Below, piece after piece: positions 63,971-64,000 of a stretch of 64,000 bases of DNA (positions are counted from its first letter, which is position 1; each line of letters opens with the position of its first letter). The DNA comes from Siphonodentalium dalli. Its lineage: Eukaryota; Mollusca; Scaphopoda; Gadilida; Siphonodentaliidae. Below the pieces are notes generated by a model. That model saw nothing but the letters and a program-made list of their open reading frames with translations. It was not told the DNA's origin and did not search any database. Position numbers and translations under genes: made by a program. The stretch covers positions 199,427,239 to 199,491,238 of the forward strand of contig CP136069.1 in assembly GCA_032622095.1 (NCBI GenBank). Direction: 5' to 3'.

Positions 63971-64000
63971 TTTTTTTTTTTAAATAAAACAAAAACAAAA

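Overview
The window looks like AT-rich genomic DNA from an animal, most likely a marine invertebrate and plausibly a lophotrochozoan such as a mollusc. The reasons are three different non-LTR (LINE) reverse transcriptase remnants, one with a C-terminal Cys/His finger of a kind I associate with mollusc LINEs, plus Helitrons, many MITE families and scattered ACATGTA words. There is no operon structure. I see no rRNA, no intact tRNA and no CRISPR array. I could not identify any complete host gene. The species call is inference.

Layout. 0-7 kb: a TTAA-flanked foldback, then a ~160-bp satellite in A-B dimers that was split by an 815-bp hAT-like MITE with a perfect 8-bp target duplication, then a 1.4-kb TIR element holding coding-like sequence. 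7-12 kb: LINE remnants, including one nearly complete reverse transcriptase ORF with a premature TAA inside the RT domain. 12-20 kb: a PIF/Harbinger-like element, a foldback, a frameshifted second LINE, and a ~460-bp dispersed repeat present twice. 21-23 kb: a palindromic TTAA element, a tRNA-derived SINE and a LINE endonuclease fragment.

23.3-30.5 kb is the most structured stretch. A short Helitron sits exactly at the 5' junction of a second Helitron. The second Helitron is in turn split by a 4.86-kb TA-flanked element with 24-bp perfect inverted ends, subterminal ACCATGGT-rich arrays and a 258-residue coiled-coil ORF.

32-64 kb is dominated by three palindromic MITE families that recur many times: a piggyBac-like TTAA family whose two inner blocks are each palindromes (family A), a hAT-like family built from 92-bp palindromes (family B), and a pogo/mariner-like TA family that is one ~210-bp hairpin (family C). 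CG-motif-rich TIR elements, minisatellites, another Helitron and long C/G homopolymers fill most of the rest. Two short coding-like stretches (35.5 kb minus and 29.4 kb plus) could be exons but are not identified.

Nothing here forms a multi-gene pathway. The biology visible is layered transposition: several target-site duplications and reconstructed empty sites let the order of insertions be read directly.
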